Shown here piece by piece: positions 8,101 to 18,154 of a DNA stretch of 64,000 nucleotides. Each line of letters starts with the position of its first letter. Position 1 is the first letter of the stretch. Made by a program: the position numbers and the translations under genes. The DNA is from Alkalimonas cellulosilytica. GTDB taxonomy: Bacteria > Pseudomonadota > Gammaproteobacteria > Enterobacterales > Alteromonadaceae. Under the pieces are notes generated by a model. That model was not told where the DNA came from, made no database searches, and worked only from the letters and a program-made list of their open reading frames with translations. The stretch is from contig NZ_JAUHLI010000014.1 in the NCBI RefSeq assembly GCF_036325985.1, forward strand, positions 1 through 64,000, given 5' to 3'.

Positions 8101-9840
8101 ATGAATATTAAACAATTATTGACCGAAAAAACGCAAGCGGCCTTTGCCGCCCTGGGCGTGCCAGCCGATACCAACCCGGCCGTCACGGTCAGCACCCGGC
8201 CTGAGTTTGGTGATTACCAAATCAATGGTGCCATGAGCGCCGCCAAAGCGCTGAAAACCAATCCGCGTCAGTTGGCGCAGCAATTGCTGGATGCGCTGGC
8301 GCTGGACGATGTCGCTGCCAAGGCCGAGATTGCCGGGCCAGGCTTTATCAATATCAGCTTAAAGCCAGAGTGGCTGGCCGCCCAGTTGCAGCAGGCCGCG
8401 CAGGACCCACGTCTTGGCGTGGCGCCTAATGGCAGCCCGCAGAGGGTAGTGGTGGATTATTCCGCGCCCAATCTGGCGAAAGAAATGCACGTTGGCCATT
8501 TGCGCTCTACCATCATTGGCGATGCGGTGGTGCGCTGCCTGGAGTTCTGGGGCGATACCGTGATCCGGCAAAACCATATGGGCGACTGGGGCACCCAGTT
8601 CGGCATGCTGATTGCGCACCTGGAAGACAAGCTGGCGGCTGGCATCGATCTGGAGCAGGTGGCGCTGGCCGATCTGGAAAACTTTTACCGTGAAGCGAAA
8701 AAGCGCTTTGATGATGAAGACGGCTTTGCCGATAAATCCCGTGATTATGTGGTGAAGCTGCAAAGTGGTGATGCCCATTGCCAGAAGCTGTGGCAGCTGT
8801 TTATTGATACCTCCATTAAGCACAGCGACGAAGTTTATCAAAAGCTGAATGTGACCCTGACGCACGATGACATCAAGCCGGAAAGTGCCTACAACCCGAT
8901 GCTGCACGGCATTGTTGAACAGCTCAAAGCCAGTGGCCTGGCGGTGGAAGATCAGGGCGCTCTGGTGGTGTTTTTGCAGGAGCTGGCCGATAAAGACGGC
9001 AATCCATCCCCCTTTATTATTCAAAAAACCGGCGGTGGCTTCTTGTACTCCACCACCGATCTGGCGGCCTGCCAGTACCGCAGTCAGCAATTAAAGGCCG
9101 ATCGCATCATTATCTTTACCGATGCCCGTCAGGGCCTGCATTTTAAGCAGGTGGAGCTGACTGCCCGCAAAGCCGGTTTGCTGCGTGACGATACTGCGTA
9201 CCATCATTGCCCGTTCGGTACCATGATGGGTGAAGATGGTAAACCCTTTAAAACCCGCACCGGTGGCACGGTCAAGCTGGCTGAATTGCTGGATGAAGCC
9301 ATCAGCCGGGCTGGTGCTTTGGTGGCGGAAAAAGCTACTGAGCTAAGCGCAGCCGAGCAGGCGGAAGTGGCAGCCAAAGTGGGCATTGGTGCGGTGAAAT
9401 TTGCCGATCTGTCGAAAAACCGCACCAGCGATTACGTCTTTAGCTGGGATGCGATGCTGAGCTTTGAAGGTGCCACTGCCCCTTATCTGCAATACGCTTA
9501 CACCCGGGTGCGCAGCATCTTGCGTAAAGCAGAACTTGGCGATGACTTCCAGGCCACGATTGTGCTGCAACAGCCGCAGGAGCTGCAACTGGCAGTTAAA
9601 CTGCTGCGACTGGAAGAAACCTTGCAGCAGGTGATGAAAGAGGCCCAGCCCAACCTGCTCTGCAATTACCTGTACGAGCTGGCCAGCCTCTTTATGAGCT
9701 TTTACGAAGCTTGCCCTATCCTCAAAGACGGCATTGAACCAGAGCTCAAAGCCAGCCGTTTAATGTTAAGTATTTTAACCGCCCGCATGTTACGCCAGGG
9801 GCTGGACTTGCTGGGCATTGAGGTGATGGAGCGGATGTAA
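8101..9840 (+). CDS. argS: Arginyl-tRNA synthetase
   Basis: Class I synthetase charging tRNA-Arg. The 579 residues are the standard length. The HIGH-type signature is HVGHLRSTIIGD in the SAPNLAKEMHVGH context, and the degenerate KMSK-like loop GEDGKPFKTRTGG is typical of ArgRS. The DALR anticodon-binding domain fills the C-terminal 120 residues. The stop codon TAA overlaps the ATG of pdxH by one base, implying translational coupling. Confidence 0.97.
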   Translation: MNIKQLLTEKTQAAFAALGVPADTNPAVTVSTRPEFGDYQINGAMSAAKALKTNPRQLAQQLLDALALDDVAAKAEIAGPGFINISLKPEWLAAQLQQAAQDPRLGVAPNGSPQRVVVDYSAPNLAKEMHVGHLRSTIIGDAVVRCLEFWGDTVIRQNHMGDWGTQFGMLIAHLEDKLAAGIDLEQVALADLENFYREAKKRFDDEDGFADKSRDYVVKLQSGDAHCQKLWQLFIDTSIKHSDEVYQKLNVTLTHDDIKPESAYNPMLHGIVEQLKASGLAVEDQGALVVFLQELADKDGNPSPFIIQKTGGGFLYSTTDLAACQYRSQQLKADRIIIFTDARQGLHFKQVELTARKAGLLRDDTAYHHCPFGTMMGEDGKPFKTRTGGTVKLAELLDEAISRAGALVAEKATELSAAEQAEVAAKVGIGAVKFADLSKNRTSDYVFSWDAMLSFEGATAPYLQYAYTRVRSILRKAELGDDFQATIVLQQPQELQLAVKLLRLEETLQQVMKEAQPNLLCNYLYELASLFMSFYEACPILKDGIEPELKASRLMLSILTARMLRQGLDLLGIEVMERM

Positions 9841-10478
9841 TGAAGATTGATGCCATCAGGCGCAGTTATAGCAAAGACAAACTGGATCTGGATAAACTGC
9901 ATGCAGATCCCATCCAGCAGTTCGAGCTGTGGCTAAAAGATGCCATTGCTGCCGAGCTGCCGGATCCGACCGCCATGTGCGTGGCGACGGTGGATGCCAG
10001 TGGTCAGCCGTCGCAGCGGCTGGTGCTGTTAAAGGATGTCAGTGCCGATGGCTTTGTGTTCTACACCAATCTGGGCAGCCGCAAAGCGACCGAGCTGGCA
10101 GCCAACCCCAAAGTCAGTTTGCATTTTCCCTGGCATCCGCTGGAGCGTCAGGTCATTGTCTATGGCACCGCCGAGCGAGTGCCCAGCACTCAGGTGATGA
10201 AGTACTTTTTATCCCGGCCCAAAGAAAGCCAGTTAGCGGCCTGGGCCTCCGAGCAGAGCCGGCCGGTCTCCACCCGGCAGGCCTTGATGCAAAAGTTTGC
10301 CGAAATCAAACACAAGTTTGAGCATGGCGAAGTACCATTGCCCTCGTTTTGGGGCGGTTTCTTGGTACGACCGCACCAGATTGAATTCTGGCAGGGCGGC
10401 GAGCACCGACTGCATGACCGCTTTATGTACCGCCAGCAGGACGACAGCCGTTGGTCGATTGACCGGCTATGCCCTTAA
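9840..10478 (+). CDS. pdxH: Pyridoxine/pyridoxamine 5'-phosphate oxidase
   Basis: FMN-dependent oxidase making pyridoxal 5'-phosphate from PNP or PMP. It is 212 residues (E. coli 218). FMN and substrate contacts are recognisable in SQRLVLLKDV, FYTNLGSRKATEL and WGGFLVRPHQIEFWQGGEHRLHDR. The protein ends SIDRLCP, matching the family C-terminus (IDRLAP). It overlaps argS by one base and the TatD gene by ten bases, so it lies in a tightly packed operon. Confidence 0.96.
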   Translation: MKIDAIRRSYSKDKLDLDKLHADPIQQFELWLKDAIAAELPDPTAMCVATVDASGQPSQRLVLLKDVSADGFVFYTNLGSRKATELAANPKVSLHFPWHPLERQVIVYGTAERVPSTQVMKYFLSRPKESQLAAWASEQSRPVSTRQALMQKFAEIKHKFEHGEVPLPSFWGGFLVRPHQIEFWQGGEHRLHDRFMYRQQDDSRWSIDRLCP

Positions 10479-11263
10479 AACTATTTGATACCCACTGCCA
10501 TCTGGACCTGCCCGAGCTGGCTGGACAAATGGAGGAGCACTGGCAAGCGGCTCAGGCTGCTGGGGTAGCGGCGTTGCTGATCCCAGCGGTAGAGCAGGCA
10601 GCCTGGCAGCCGTTACTTAAGCTGCGTCAGCAGCAGCCAGAGTGGCAGATTGCGCTCGGTATTCATCCCTGGTGGGCAGCGCAGCACAGCCTGCAGGCGG
10701 TGACAGCGCTGGAGACCATGCTGCGTGAGCAGCAGGACGCAATCTGTGCGATTGGCGAAATCGGCCTCGATTTCGCGCTTGCGCCTGACACTTTTTCCAT
10801 GCAACAGCAATTGTTTGAAGCCCAACTGGCACTGGCCGCCCGGCTGAATAAGCCGGTGATTTTGCATCACCGCAAATCCCAACCGCATCTGCTGGCGGCA
10901 ATTAAGCGGGTAAATTTTGCGGAAGGTGGCATTTTGCATGCTTTTTCCGGCAGCCCGGAGCAGGGCCAGGCCTTTATCGAACGTGGCTTTAAGCTGGGCA
11001 TTGGCGGCACCATCAGTTATGAACGCGCCGGCAAAACCAGGCGAGCAGTGCAGCAGTTGCCGCTAAGTGCCTTTGTGCTGGAAACCGATGCGCCGGCCAT
11101 GCCGCTGGCCGGTTTTCAGGGCCAGATCAATACGCCGGCTCAGCTGGCGCAGGTATTTCATCACTTTTGCCTGTTACGGCCAGAGTCGCCAGCCCAGCTG
11201 GCCGAAGCCCTCTGGCACAATACCCAACAGGTACTCCGGTTAGTTCCTACCAGTGCAGTGTGA
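10469..11263 (+). CDS. TatD-family metal-dependent hydrolase/deoxyribonuclease
   Basis: 264-residue TIM-barrel hydrolase. Metal ligands are visible: THCHLDLPEL (HxH at the N-terminus), GEIGLDF (Glu), LHHRKS (His), LHAFSGS (His) and ETDAPAMP (Asp). Members are two-metal 3'-5' DNases or DNA-repair hydrolases. Several paralogues exist (TatD, YcfH, YjjV); the short length and position do not settle which this is. The start lies inside the end of pdxH. Its 3' end overlaps the convergent TonB-dependent receptor gene by 17 bases. Confidence 0.88.
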   Translation: MPLKLFDTHCHLDLPELAGQMEEHWQAAQAAGVAALLIPAVEQAAWQPLLKLRQQQPEWQIALGIHPWWAAQHSLQAVTALETMLREQQDAICAIGEIGLDFALAPDTFSMQQQLFEAQLALAARLNKPVILHHRKSQPHLLAAIKRVNFAEGGILHAFSGSPEQGQAFIERGFKLGIGGTISYERAGKTRRAVQQLPLSAFVLETDAPAMPLAGFQGQINTPAQLAQVFHHFCLLRPESPAQLAEALWHNTQQVLRLVPTSAV

Positions 11264-13316
11264 TGCCTGCCATCCAAAGCCGGCCTGGCGCAGGCTCGAA
11301 CGAGCGGCCATTGCTCTGATTGACCACCACCGAACCGACATAGTCTTTGTTGGTCAGGTTATCCAGTCGCAACCAGGCATCCAGCCGGGTATGGCCCCAT
11401 TGCCACTCGGTCTGTGCCGCCAGTCCCCACAAATGCGCGCCGGGTGCAAAGCTGCTGTTGGCGTCATCGACCGGCACCGTCGAGCGGTACTGATGGTTCA
11501 GGCGCAGCCTCAGCGGCTGTAAGGTACCACTACTAACCGGCTGCCATTGCCACTGTTGGAAAAAGTTGCTGCGGGCTAAACCGGGCAAGCGATTGCCACT
11601 GTTGGCATCTGCTTCACTTTGACCAAAGCTGGCATCCAGCCAAGTGTAACTGGCGCGCCAGCTCAGGGTATCGCTTAGGGTAAAGCGGCTGCTTAGTTCA
11701 ATGCCTTCTCGTTTGGTGTTGGCCGCATTGCGGTAAGTGGTGCGGCCATCGATGCTTTGATCCACTAGCAAATCATTGTCGGTATCAATCACAAAGACAG
11801 CGCTCTGCAGCAACCAACGCTCGCGTTGCAGCTTCAGGCCAAGCTCATGTTGGCGCACTTTGGCGGCATTAAGCTCGGTATTCAGGCCTGAGCCCTCATT
11901 GCGATACGCCATTTCGGTTAAGGTAGGCGTTTCAAAGCCAACACCGGTGCCGGCAAACAGGCTGAGATCATCGCGCACGGCAAAATTCAGCGCCGAGCTC
12001 CAGGCATTTTCCTGGTAGCGGACCTCGCCACTGTCATCCGGGTTGCCGGGCACAATGAAGCGATCGTCCACGGTAAAGTCGATGCGGCTAAAGCGGGCGC
12101 CTGTGACCCATGCCCAGCTCGGGTGGAACTGCCAGTCGCTGATCAGGGTGGCATCACGGCTGTCGACCCGGCCCGTTTCGTCGCGGCGCAGCTCGCCACG
12201 GCTACCAAAGTCATTAACAAAGCCAAGCCGCTCGTCTTTTTGCTGCTCTTGCTCCAGTGCCAGCGTCAAGCGCCACGGCGTGGCTGCCAGAGGTTGCACT
12301 GTGCCGCTTAGGTTGGTGCCATAAAAAGAGCGACTTAAATCAATAACGGCTCCGGATGAACTGATGGCGGTGCCAGGAAACGCCAGGTACTGCTCAATTT
12401 CCCGCTTGCCATGCCAGGCTGACAACTGCCAGTCGGCCAACCAGTGCAGCGCACTGAAGTCGCGAGCCCGCAAGGTCAGCGACTGCTGACGATGGCGAAT
12501 GCTTTTACGGGTGCCAAAGGTGTCCGCCTGGGGGGCGGTTTGCTGTGGGTTTTCCAGCCACTGCCCGGGGCTTAAAGCCAGAGGGTCTTGCAGTAGCGGG
12601 GCATCGTTGTCATCCAGCCGCAAAATCAGCTCAGCCTGCTCTCCGAGATCGCGGTACCAGCGCAGTGCCCACTGATCGCGCTTTACCGCACTGAAGGGCC
12701 GGTCGCCATCGGTGCGAAAGCGGGCATAGTCGCCGCTGAAGCTTTGGTGCTCATCGGCATAAAGAGCACGAAGATGTTGGCGCTCGCGCCCGGTACTGCC
12801 GGCACTGAGGTTGGCCGACACCGTGCTTTGCAGCGGCCGGCGGCTTTGCAGATCAATCACCCCACCGGCCGAGTTGCCATGTATGGCTGCCAGTGGGCCA
12901 CGCAACACTTCGACGCTGCTCGGTTCATCCAGCAAAATACTGGAGGTTTGCGCCTGACCATCTGGCATCGACAGCGGAATGCCATCCAGTCGCAGTCGCA
13001 CGCCGCGCACGCCAAAGGCGGCGCGGGCACCAAAGCCACGCAGGGTAATGCGGGTATCCTGGGCAAAGTTAAAGCGGGTGTCGACCTGAAGGCCCGCCAT
13101 GCCTTCCAGCAACTCGGCGGCATCGGTGCGCATGCCTGGTGTCAGGCTCTCGACATCAACACGATCCACCGCAGCTGGGGTTTCCAGCCAGGGGCGGGCG
13201 GTACGGGTGGCCGTGATGACCAGACGCTCTATTTCGGCGCTTTCGGCAGCAGTTTGTGCTGCCAGCGGGGTGGAGACGGCGGCTGCCACATGCAGGGCAA
13301 CTAGGGTAACAAACAT
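11247..13316 (-). CDS. TonB-dependent outer-membrane receptor
   Basis: 689 residues with a signal peptide (LVALHVAAAVSTPLAAQ), then a TonB-box-like stretch ERLVITATR. The plug domain includes GFGARAAFGVRGVRLRLDG and VEVLRGPLAAIHGNSAGGVI, and the rest is a 22-strand barrel ending in the aromatic signature MAGITLHW. It imports a siderophore, cobalamin or another chelate using TonB energy; the ligand cannot be assigned. A search by eye of the 5' region found no cobalamin riboswitch core and no obvious Fur box. It stands alone, divergent from serB. Confidence 0.9.
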   Translation of the reverse strand: MFVTLVALHVAAAVSTPLAAQTAAESAEIERLVITATRTARPWLETPAAVDRVDVESLTPGMRTDAAELLEGMAGLQVDTRFNFAQDTRITLRGFGARAAFGVRGVRLRLDGIPLSMPDGQAQTSSILLDEPSSVEVLRGPLAAIHGNSAGGVIDLQSRRPLQSTVSANLSAGSTGRERQHLRALYADEHQSFSGDYARFRTDGDRPFSAVKRDQWALRWYRDLGEQAELILRLDDNDAPLLQDPLALSPGQWLENPQQTAPQADTFGTRKSIRHRQQSLTLRARDFSALHWLADWQLSAWHGKREIEQYLAFPGTAISSSGAVIDLSRSFYGTNLSGTVQPLAATPWRLTLALEQEQQKDERLGFVNDFGSRGELRRDETGRVDSRDATLISDWQFHPSWAWVTGARFSRIDFTVDDRFIVPGNPDDSGEVRYQENAWSSALNFAVRDDLSLFAGTGVGFETPTLTEMAYRNEGSGLNTELNAAKVRQHELGLKLQRERWLLQSAVFVIDTDNDLLVDQSIDGRTTYRNAANTKREGIELSSRFTLSDTLSWRASYTWLDASFGQSEADANSGNRLPGLARSNFFQQWQWQPVSSGTLQPLRLRLNHQYRSTVPVDDANSSFAPGAHLWGLAAQTEWQWGHTRLDAWLRLDNLTNKDYVGSVVVNQSNGRSFEPAPGRLWMAGITLHW

Positions 13317-13518
13317 CTGTGGCTCCTTTTGATTTGGTAAGGAGTATACGGCTGTCGCACCAGAAAGCTACCGTTAGTAATCGCAGGAAAAAGTCGCTTT
13401 GTGGCTTCTTGCCGGTTTGTGCCCTATTGCCAGGCGCACTCTTTACCGCCACAAAGCGCTGACAGCGGTCCACTTTTATGAGTAGAATAGAGAAACCGCA
13501 ACCAACGACGGCGTTATT

Positions 13519-14577
13519 GTGTCTTACTGCTATCAATTCCAGGCCCCTGATTGGCCATCTCAAGACTTATCCGACTGTTGCTCTGAAAATACACCCGCGC
13601 TGTTGTGCTTGCACCATGGGCAGCTTCGTGTGCAAACGACCAAGCCTGTAGCAGCCTGGGCAACGACATCACTGCAGCCGCAACTCAGTGACTTTACGCC
13701 CCAGGCCAGCCTGCGTATTTTTGGCGGCTTTCTCACTTTTGCCCAGTTGCCCGCGCTTTTTGCCAGCTGTCCTGATCTGGCACCACAGGTGCTGGCGCTT
13801 CGTTTGTATCAGCCCCATCCGGAATTAATGCCAGCCCTGGTGCTGCAGCTGCCAACGCTGTTATCACAGCATCAGCAGCAGGAAGTTCGGCAATGGGCGC
13901 AGGCGCAAGCGCTGGAACTGGTGTATCTGGAGCAAGCGCCCAGCCTGAATGAGCCAGGCTTATTGCTGATGGACATGGACTCGACCGCCATAGAAATTGA
14001 ATGCATCGATGAAATTGCCCGCAAAGCCGGTGTCGGTGATGAGGTGGCCAAGGTCACGGCCCGCGCCATGCGCGGCGAGCTGGATTTCGCTGCCAGCTTG
14101 CGTGAGCGGGTGGCAGCACTGAAAGGCGCCGATGCGGCTATTTTGGTTGAGGTGTTGGCAGAGCTGCCGCTGATGCCAGGACTGAGCGAACTGGTTGCGC
14201 AGCTCAAGCGTTACAACTGGCATGTGGCCATCGCATCGGGTGGTTTCACTTATTTTACTAAGGCGCTGGAGCAGCAACTGGGCTTGTCGGCGACCTTTGC
14301 CAATGAGCTGGCGATAGCGGATGGCAAGCTGACCGGTGAGGTGCAAGGCCCGATAGTGGATGCCAGTACCAAAGCCGAGGTACTGCAGCAGCTGGCCAGT
14401 CAGTATCATCTGGCAAAACACCAAACGGTGGCCATTGGTGATGGCGCCAATGACTTGCCGATGCTGGCAGCGGCAGGCCTTGGCGTGGCATTTCATGCCA
14501 AGCCACTGGTGCAGGCGAAAGCCAGTGCGGCGATTCGCCATGGCTCTTTACTGCAGCTATTGTATTTACTGGATTAA
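13519..14577 (+). CDS. serB: Phosphoserine phosphatase
   Basis: Final step of serine biosynthesis, O-phosphoserine to serine. 352 residues from GTG 13519. The HAD motif I is LLLMDMDSTAIEIECIDEIA with nucleophile Asp; the later motif DGANDLPMLAAAGLGVAFHAKP binds Mg. The N-terminal half (about 150 residues) is the variable ACT-like extension found in gammaproteobacterial SerB. The serB-hydrolase-PilZ-radA arrangement is compact; serB next to radA is a common gammaproteobacterial order. Confidence 0.95.
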   Translation: MSYCYQFQAPDWPSQDLSDCCSENTPALLCLHHGQLRVQTTKPVAAWATTSLQPQLSDFTPQASLRIFGGFLTFAQLPALFASCPDLAPQVLALRLYQPHPELMPALVLQLPTLLSQHQQQEVRQWAQAQALELVYLEQAPSLNEPGLLLMDMDSTAIEIECIDEIARKAGVGDEVAKVTARAMRGELDFAASLRERVAALKGADAAILVEVLAELPLMPGLSELVAQLKRYNWHVAIASGGFTYFTKALEQQLGLSATFANELAIADGKLTGEVQGPIVDASTKAEVLQQLASQYHLAKHQTVAIGDGANDLPMLAAAGLGVAFHAKPLVQAKASAAIRHGSLLQLLYLLD

Positions 14578-14585
14578 CAGGCCAG

Positions 14586-15488
14586 ATGAAACACCAGCAG
14601 CATTCGTACTTTTTACCGGTGCAGCAGTACCAGCTGCATATTCGCCGTTTATTGCCGCTGCATCAGCCGCATGGTGTGGTATTGATGTTGCACGGCGCTA
14701 TTGAGAATAGCCGGATTTTTTACAGCGCCTCTGGCAAAGGCCTGGGTTGTTATCTGGCCGATCAGGGTTTTGCGGTGTATTGCGCTGACTTTGCCGGCCG
14801 GGGCCGCTCGTTGCCGCACAGTTCCAGTGGTTTTGATCACAGTCAGCAGCAGTTGATCTGTCAGGATATTCCTGCCCTGATCCGGCATCTGCAGCGAGCG
14901 CACCAGCAAAAAATCCATCTGATTGCGCATTCCTGGGGCGGTGTTTTGGCCGCTGCCAGCTTGTGCCGCCATCCGGAGCTGTTGTCGTTGGTGAGCTCCA
15001 AAGTCTGTTTTGGTAGCAAGCGCCGCATCCGGGTGCAAAGTCTGGAGAAGCGTTTTAAAGTGGACTTGATCTGGAACCGGCTTGGCCCCTGGTTGGCCGC
15101 TAAACATGGCTATTTTCCGGCGAAGCGCTTACGGCTTGGGGCGGATGATGAGCCAAGACAATTTTTGCAGGATTGCATTGCCTGGATAGAGCAAGATGGG
15201 TTTGTTGATTGCAGCGATGGTTTCGATTATGCGGCTGCTGCGAAGCAGATAGAGTGGCCGCATCTGTGGCATTTTGTGGCGGAAAAAGACCGGGTGCTGG
15301 GCCATCCGCAGGATGTGCAGGCGTTTATCGCGGAAGCCTGCCAGCAGCAGGCAAAGTACACACATCTGGGCAAAGCAAGCGGTGCTTTGACGGATTACGA
15401 CCACATCAGCATGCTGACTCACCCGCTGGCAGTGCAGGATCATTTCCCTCAGTTAGCGAACTGGTTACGCTCGCTTACCGTGGGGTGA
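14586..15488 (+). CDS. Alpha/beta hydrolase, serine aminopeptidase/lysophospholipase-like
   Basis: 300 residues, eight bases after serB. Fold signature: oxyanion-side motif VVLMLHGAIENSRIF, nucleophile elbow IAHSWGGVLAAAS, acid in VAEKDRVLGHP and His in DYDHISMLTHP. The arrangement resembles Hydrolase_4 (monoacylglycerol lipase-like) enzymes. No signal peptide is present, so it is probably cytoplasmic. The substrate is unknown. The last 14 bases overlap the convergent PilZ gene. Confidence 0.8.
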   Translation: MKHQQHSYFLPVQQYQLHIRRLLPLHQPHGVVLMLHGAIENSRIFYSASGKGLGCYLADQGFAVYCADFAGRGRSLPHSSSGFDHSQQQLICQDIPALIRHLQRAHQQKIHLIAHSWGGVLAAASLCRHPELLSLVSSKVCFGSKRRIRVQSLEKRFKVDLIWNRLGPWLAAKHGYFPAKRLRLGADDEPRQFLQDCIAWIEQDGFVDCSDGFDYAAAAKQIEWPHLWHFVAEKDRVLGHPQDVQAFIAEACQQQAKYTHLGKASGALTDYDHISMLTHPLAVQDHFPQLANWLRSLTVG

Positions 15489-17994
15489 GTAAACTGTCAC
15501 GCAGCGTACTTTGTTGCTGGCGTTGTGATTGTGGAATATCCAACCGTAGCAGCAGTTCTTCCGTGATATCCAGCAGCTCACCCACGCCGACGACACTCCA
15601 CAGCTCTTCTTCCAACAGCTTGGCTTTATGAATAGCGTACTGGCTGATGTAGCTAAGCTCCTGAGCGATAAAGTCACTGTCGGGGCGGCCAGTGCGCGAC
15701 AGCCAGATGCGGTAACAAAACACCGCGGCTTGTTCGTTGATAAGCCGCTCAATAAAAGCTTTCTTCTCAGGTTCAGTTTGGTACTCATAATCGTAGTGGC
15801 AGCTCAGCTCCGGTTCGCCTTGTTGCTGTGGTTGCACTTTCAGATAGAGCTCGTAACATTGCGGGGGATCCTGACGTTTCATTTGCTTCAGTTGACTGGC
15901 AAAGGTGAGATTAACGGCACTGTGTTTAATCAGGGGCTCAATATTCAGATGCTCCGGGCTGGCTGGTAGTTGCGCCAATAGTTGATGCAAACTGGTCGGC
16001 AGGCCACCCTGAGCCACCGCTTTCATTTCGTAGCGAATGCCTTTGCGATGCAAATAAAACGGAAAGTTATCCAACGCTTTGATCAACATATTGCGCAGAG
16101 CAGGTGCCAGCCCAGGGTGCTTCACTTGCTCTTCGGCTACGGTTAATTTGCTGCGATTGTTTTGGATCAGCAACTGGAAAAATGCTTTGCCCTGATGCTC
16201 GTCATCATTCTCCAGCACTTTCAGGTTCATGATGGTGCCACTTTTACTGACGGCCATGACCTCATACGCCAACTGACTGAGTTGGTATTTATTGCTGATC
16301 TTTTGCAGATCCGGCAGATTCAGCCGAATAATATCACCGCGCTTGATCTGTGCTGGTAACTGCATTTCCACCTGCATGCCATTGGGAGAAAAATCCCGGC
16401 TAAAGGCTGCGGGTAGTGCCTCTTCTTTGGCGTTGAATAGCTGTACCGTGGTTTTATACAAATAACGGTCTTCCGAGCGTAAGTTCACATACTTGACTGG
16501 GATAGCTTCACAGAATGGTAGTTGGTTTAACTTGGCATGGGCAAACTGGTTCAACGATCGCACAGCATTTTTGTCGTAACTGAGCTGTTGATACCAGGAC
16601 GTGCTTGGTTCGGTACTGAGATCGGTCAGACTGACAATAAAACGCAGGGGTTTTAGGTAAGCATCCAACAAATTGGTGTTTTTGGGTTTGCCAGCTGTGG
16701 CCGCATCCCCAGGTACCTGAAAGTGCAACTGGCTGTACTCGGCCGATGTGGTTAAAAAACTAAGCTGAAAAACTTTCCAGCTTTTCTTGCTGGCGCCAAA
16801 ACCAAGAAACAAGTGCATCAGCCCTGGTTCCGCAGTCAGCTCTTGCTGGGTTGCGCTGTAAAAATACAGCTTGCCTTTGGCGGCATGGGTAAAACAGAAC
16901 AACAAAGTCTGTCGTTTGCCCTCGGGTAATTGCAACAGTTGCTTGAGGCGCTTAGCACTGAGGATCTGTGGCAATACCGAGCGTTGCAGTTCATCCTGAA
17001 AGTAATGAAAGCTGGCTCGGTTGTTCTCTGTGGTTAACGCGCATTGCGGGTGCGATTTGCCTTGCTGCACGGCAATAAACACCGGCAGGCTGCTGGTTCT
17101 GGGCACATAAAATTGTTCGTACCCCTTAACAATGACGGCATCGAGCGCATTGTCCAGGTTGAGTTTGTAGCGTCGTTTATTGCCGCGGATAAAGCGGTCA
17201 ATAAAGCTGCTAAATTCCTGTTCCTGCTGATTACTTAGTTCCAGTCGTTTCAGGCGTAATTGCTGAGTCTTTTGATCGAGCGGGCTGACTTCAACAATCT
17301 GATAGCGGATGGGGTTGTTGCGATCTAGCGTGTACTCTTGCTCCAGCTCGCGGAAAAACACCCCAATCTCAGTGTTCTCAGCCAGTTTAATCTGGCGGGC
17401 CAGTTTCAGTTTGCAGCCTTGTACTGAGATATCGGTGGTCTGGGCGCTGTACATTTTGCCATTTTCCAGCACTATCTCTACGGTAATGCTGTAGTTCATC
17501 CGCTCTTCACTGCGGTTGATGTAACTGCCAAACTGCACCAGCCGGGCCTGGTGTTTGGTCATCACCTCTTCAGTGGGCTCTGGTTCGGTTTGCGGACCAT
17601 TAGTGAGTGCCTGACGAATTCTGGCCTCAGTTTCCTTGCGGTGCATCACCCGATAGTTGTTGTCGGTGTTCATCACATCTTCGTAAACACCCAGAGTAAA
17701 GCGGCCGTAGTCGCTGATGCCCTGTTCAAACACTTCGATGGCTTTGTCATCCATGTAGTGCGTTTTACCCTGATACTCGTAAGGGCGAACATCGCCATCG
17801 ACATGGCCACGCAGGTCAATAAAGAAATCACAGGGCTGGGACAGCCGTTTCAGCTCCATCTTCAGCAAAAATTGCTTGGATTTAGGCAGCTCACTGGTGA
17901 GCACAGTAAACATCTGATCAAAATCAGAGGTCTGTACTGAGCTTTTCAAGCGCTCTATGATGCTAAGGTGTTCTTGCAAGTCAGGGGCTGTCAT
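15475..17994 (-). CDS. Large protein with two PilZ-type c-di-GMP-binding domains
   Basis: 839 residues with no signal peptide or membrane segment, so probably cytoplasmic. Two PilZ signatures are visible. The first is an RSEER box followed by DISVQG (about residues 188-193). The second is RSEDRYLY followed by DFSPNG (about 534-539). The sequence between and after them is mixed alpha/beta with no recognised domain. It lies between serB and radA, as do long PilZ proteins in related marine bacteria (recalled, not checked). Its role would be to sense c-di-GMP, but output and partners are unknown. The PilZ assignment is good; the function is not. Confidence 0.72.
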   Translation of the reverse strand: MTAPDLQEHLSIIERLKSSVQTSDFDQMFTVLTSELPKSKQFLLKMELKRLSQPCDFFIDLRGHVDGDVRPYEYQGKTHYMDDKAIEVFEQGISDYGRFTLGVYEDVMNTDNNYRVMHRKETEARIRQALTNGPQTEPEPTEEVMTKHQARLVQFGSYINRSEERMNYSITVEIVLENGKMYSAQTTDISVQGCKLKLARQIKLAENTEIGVFFRELEQEYTLDRNNPIRYQIVEVSPLDQKTQQLRLKRLELSNQQEQEFSSFIDRFIRGNKRRYKLNLDNALDAVIVKGYEQFYVPRTSSLPVFIAVQQGKSHPQCALTTENNRASFHYFQDELQRSVLPQILSAKRLKQLLQLPEGKRQTLLFCFTHAAKGKLYFYSATQQELTAEPGLMHLFLGFGASKKSWKVFQLSFLTTSAEYSQLHFQVPGDAATAGKPKNTNLLDAYLKPLRFIVSLTDLSTEPSTSWYQQLSYDKNAVRSLNQFAHAKLNQLPFCEAIPVKYVNLRSEDRYLYKTTVQLFNAKEEALPAAFSRDFSPNGMQVEMQLPAQIKRGDIIRLNLPDLQKISNKYQLSQLAYEVMAVSKSGTIMNLKVLENDDEHQGKAFFQLLIQNNRSKLTVAEEQVKHPGLAPALRNMLIKALDNFPFYLHRKGIRYEMKAVAQGGLPTSLHQLLAQLPASPEHLNIEPLIKHSAVNLTFASQLKQMKRQDPPQCYELYLKVQPQQQGEPELSCHYDYEYQTEPEKKAFIERLINEQAAVFCYRIWLSRTGRPDSDFIAQELSYISQYAIHKAKLLEEELWSVVGVGELLDITEELLLRLDIPQSQRQQQSTLRDSLLTPR

Positions 17995-18154
17995 AATCTC
18001 ACTGAATTCAGCGTCAAAATACCGTGCAACTGCCGGTAGAATGACTGTACGCTACGTGGTTGTGGCATTATTTTCAATAGTCCGGTAAATAATGCAATAT
18101 CTATACCCATAAATGCATTGCCTTTGGCACGACCCCTACCCGTTGAGGAATTTC

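Noticed and set aside
13317..13518. Possible cobalamin riboswitch or Fur box before the TonB-dependent receptor
   Set aside because: I found no cobalamin box core and no Fur-like palindrome; the receptor ligand therefore stays open.
13156..13563. 135-codon minus-strand frame upstream of the TonB-dependent receptor
   Set aside because: It overlaps both the receptor start and the serB start in another frame, without ribosome site or family.
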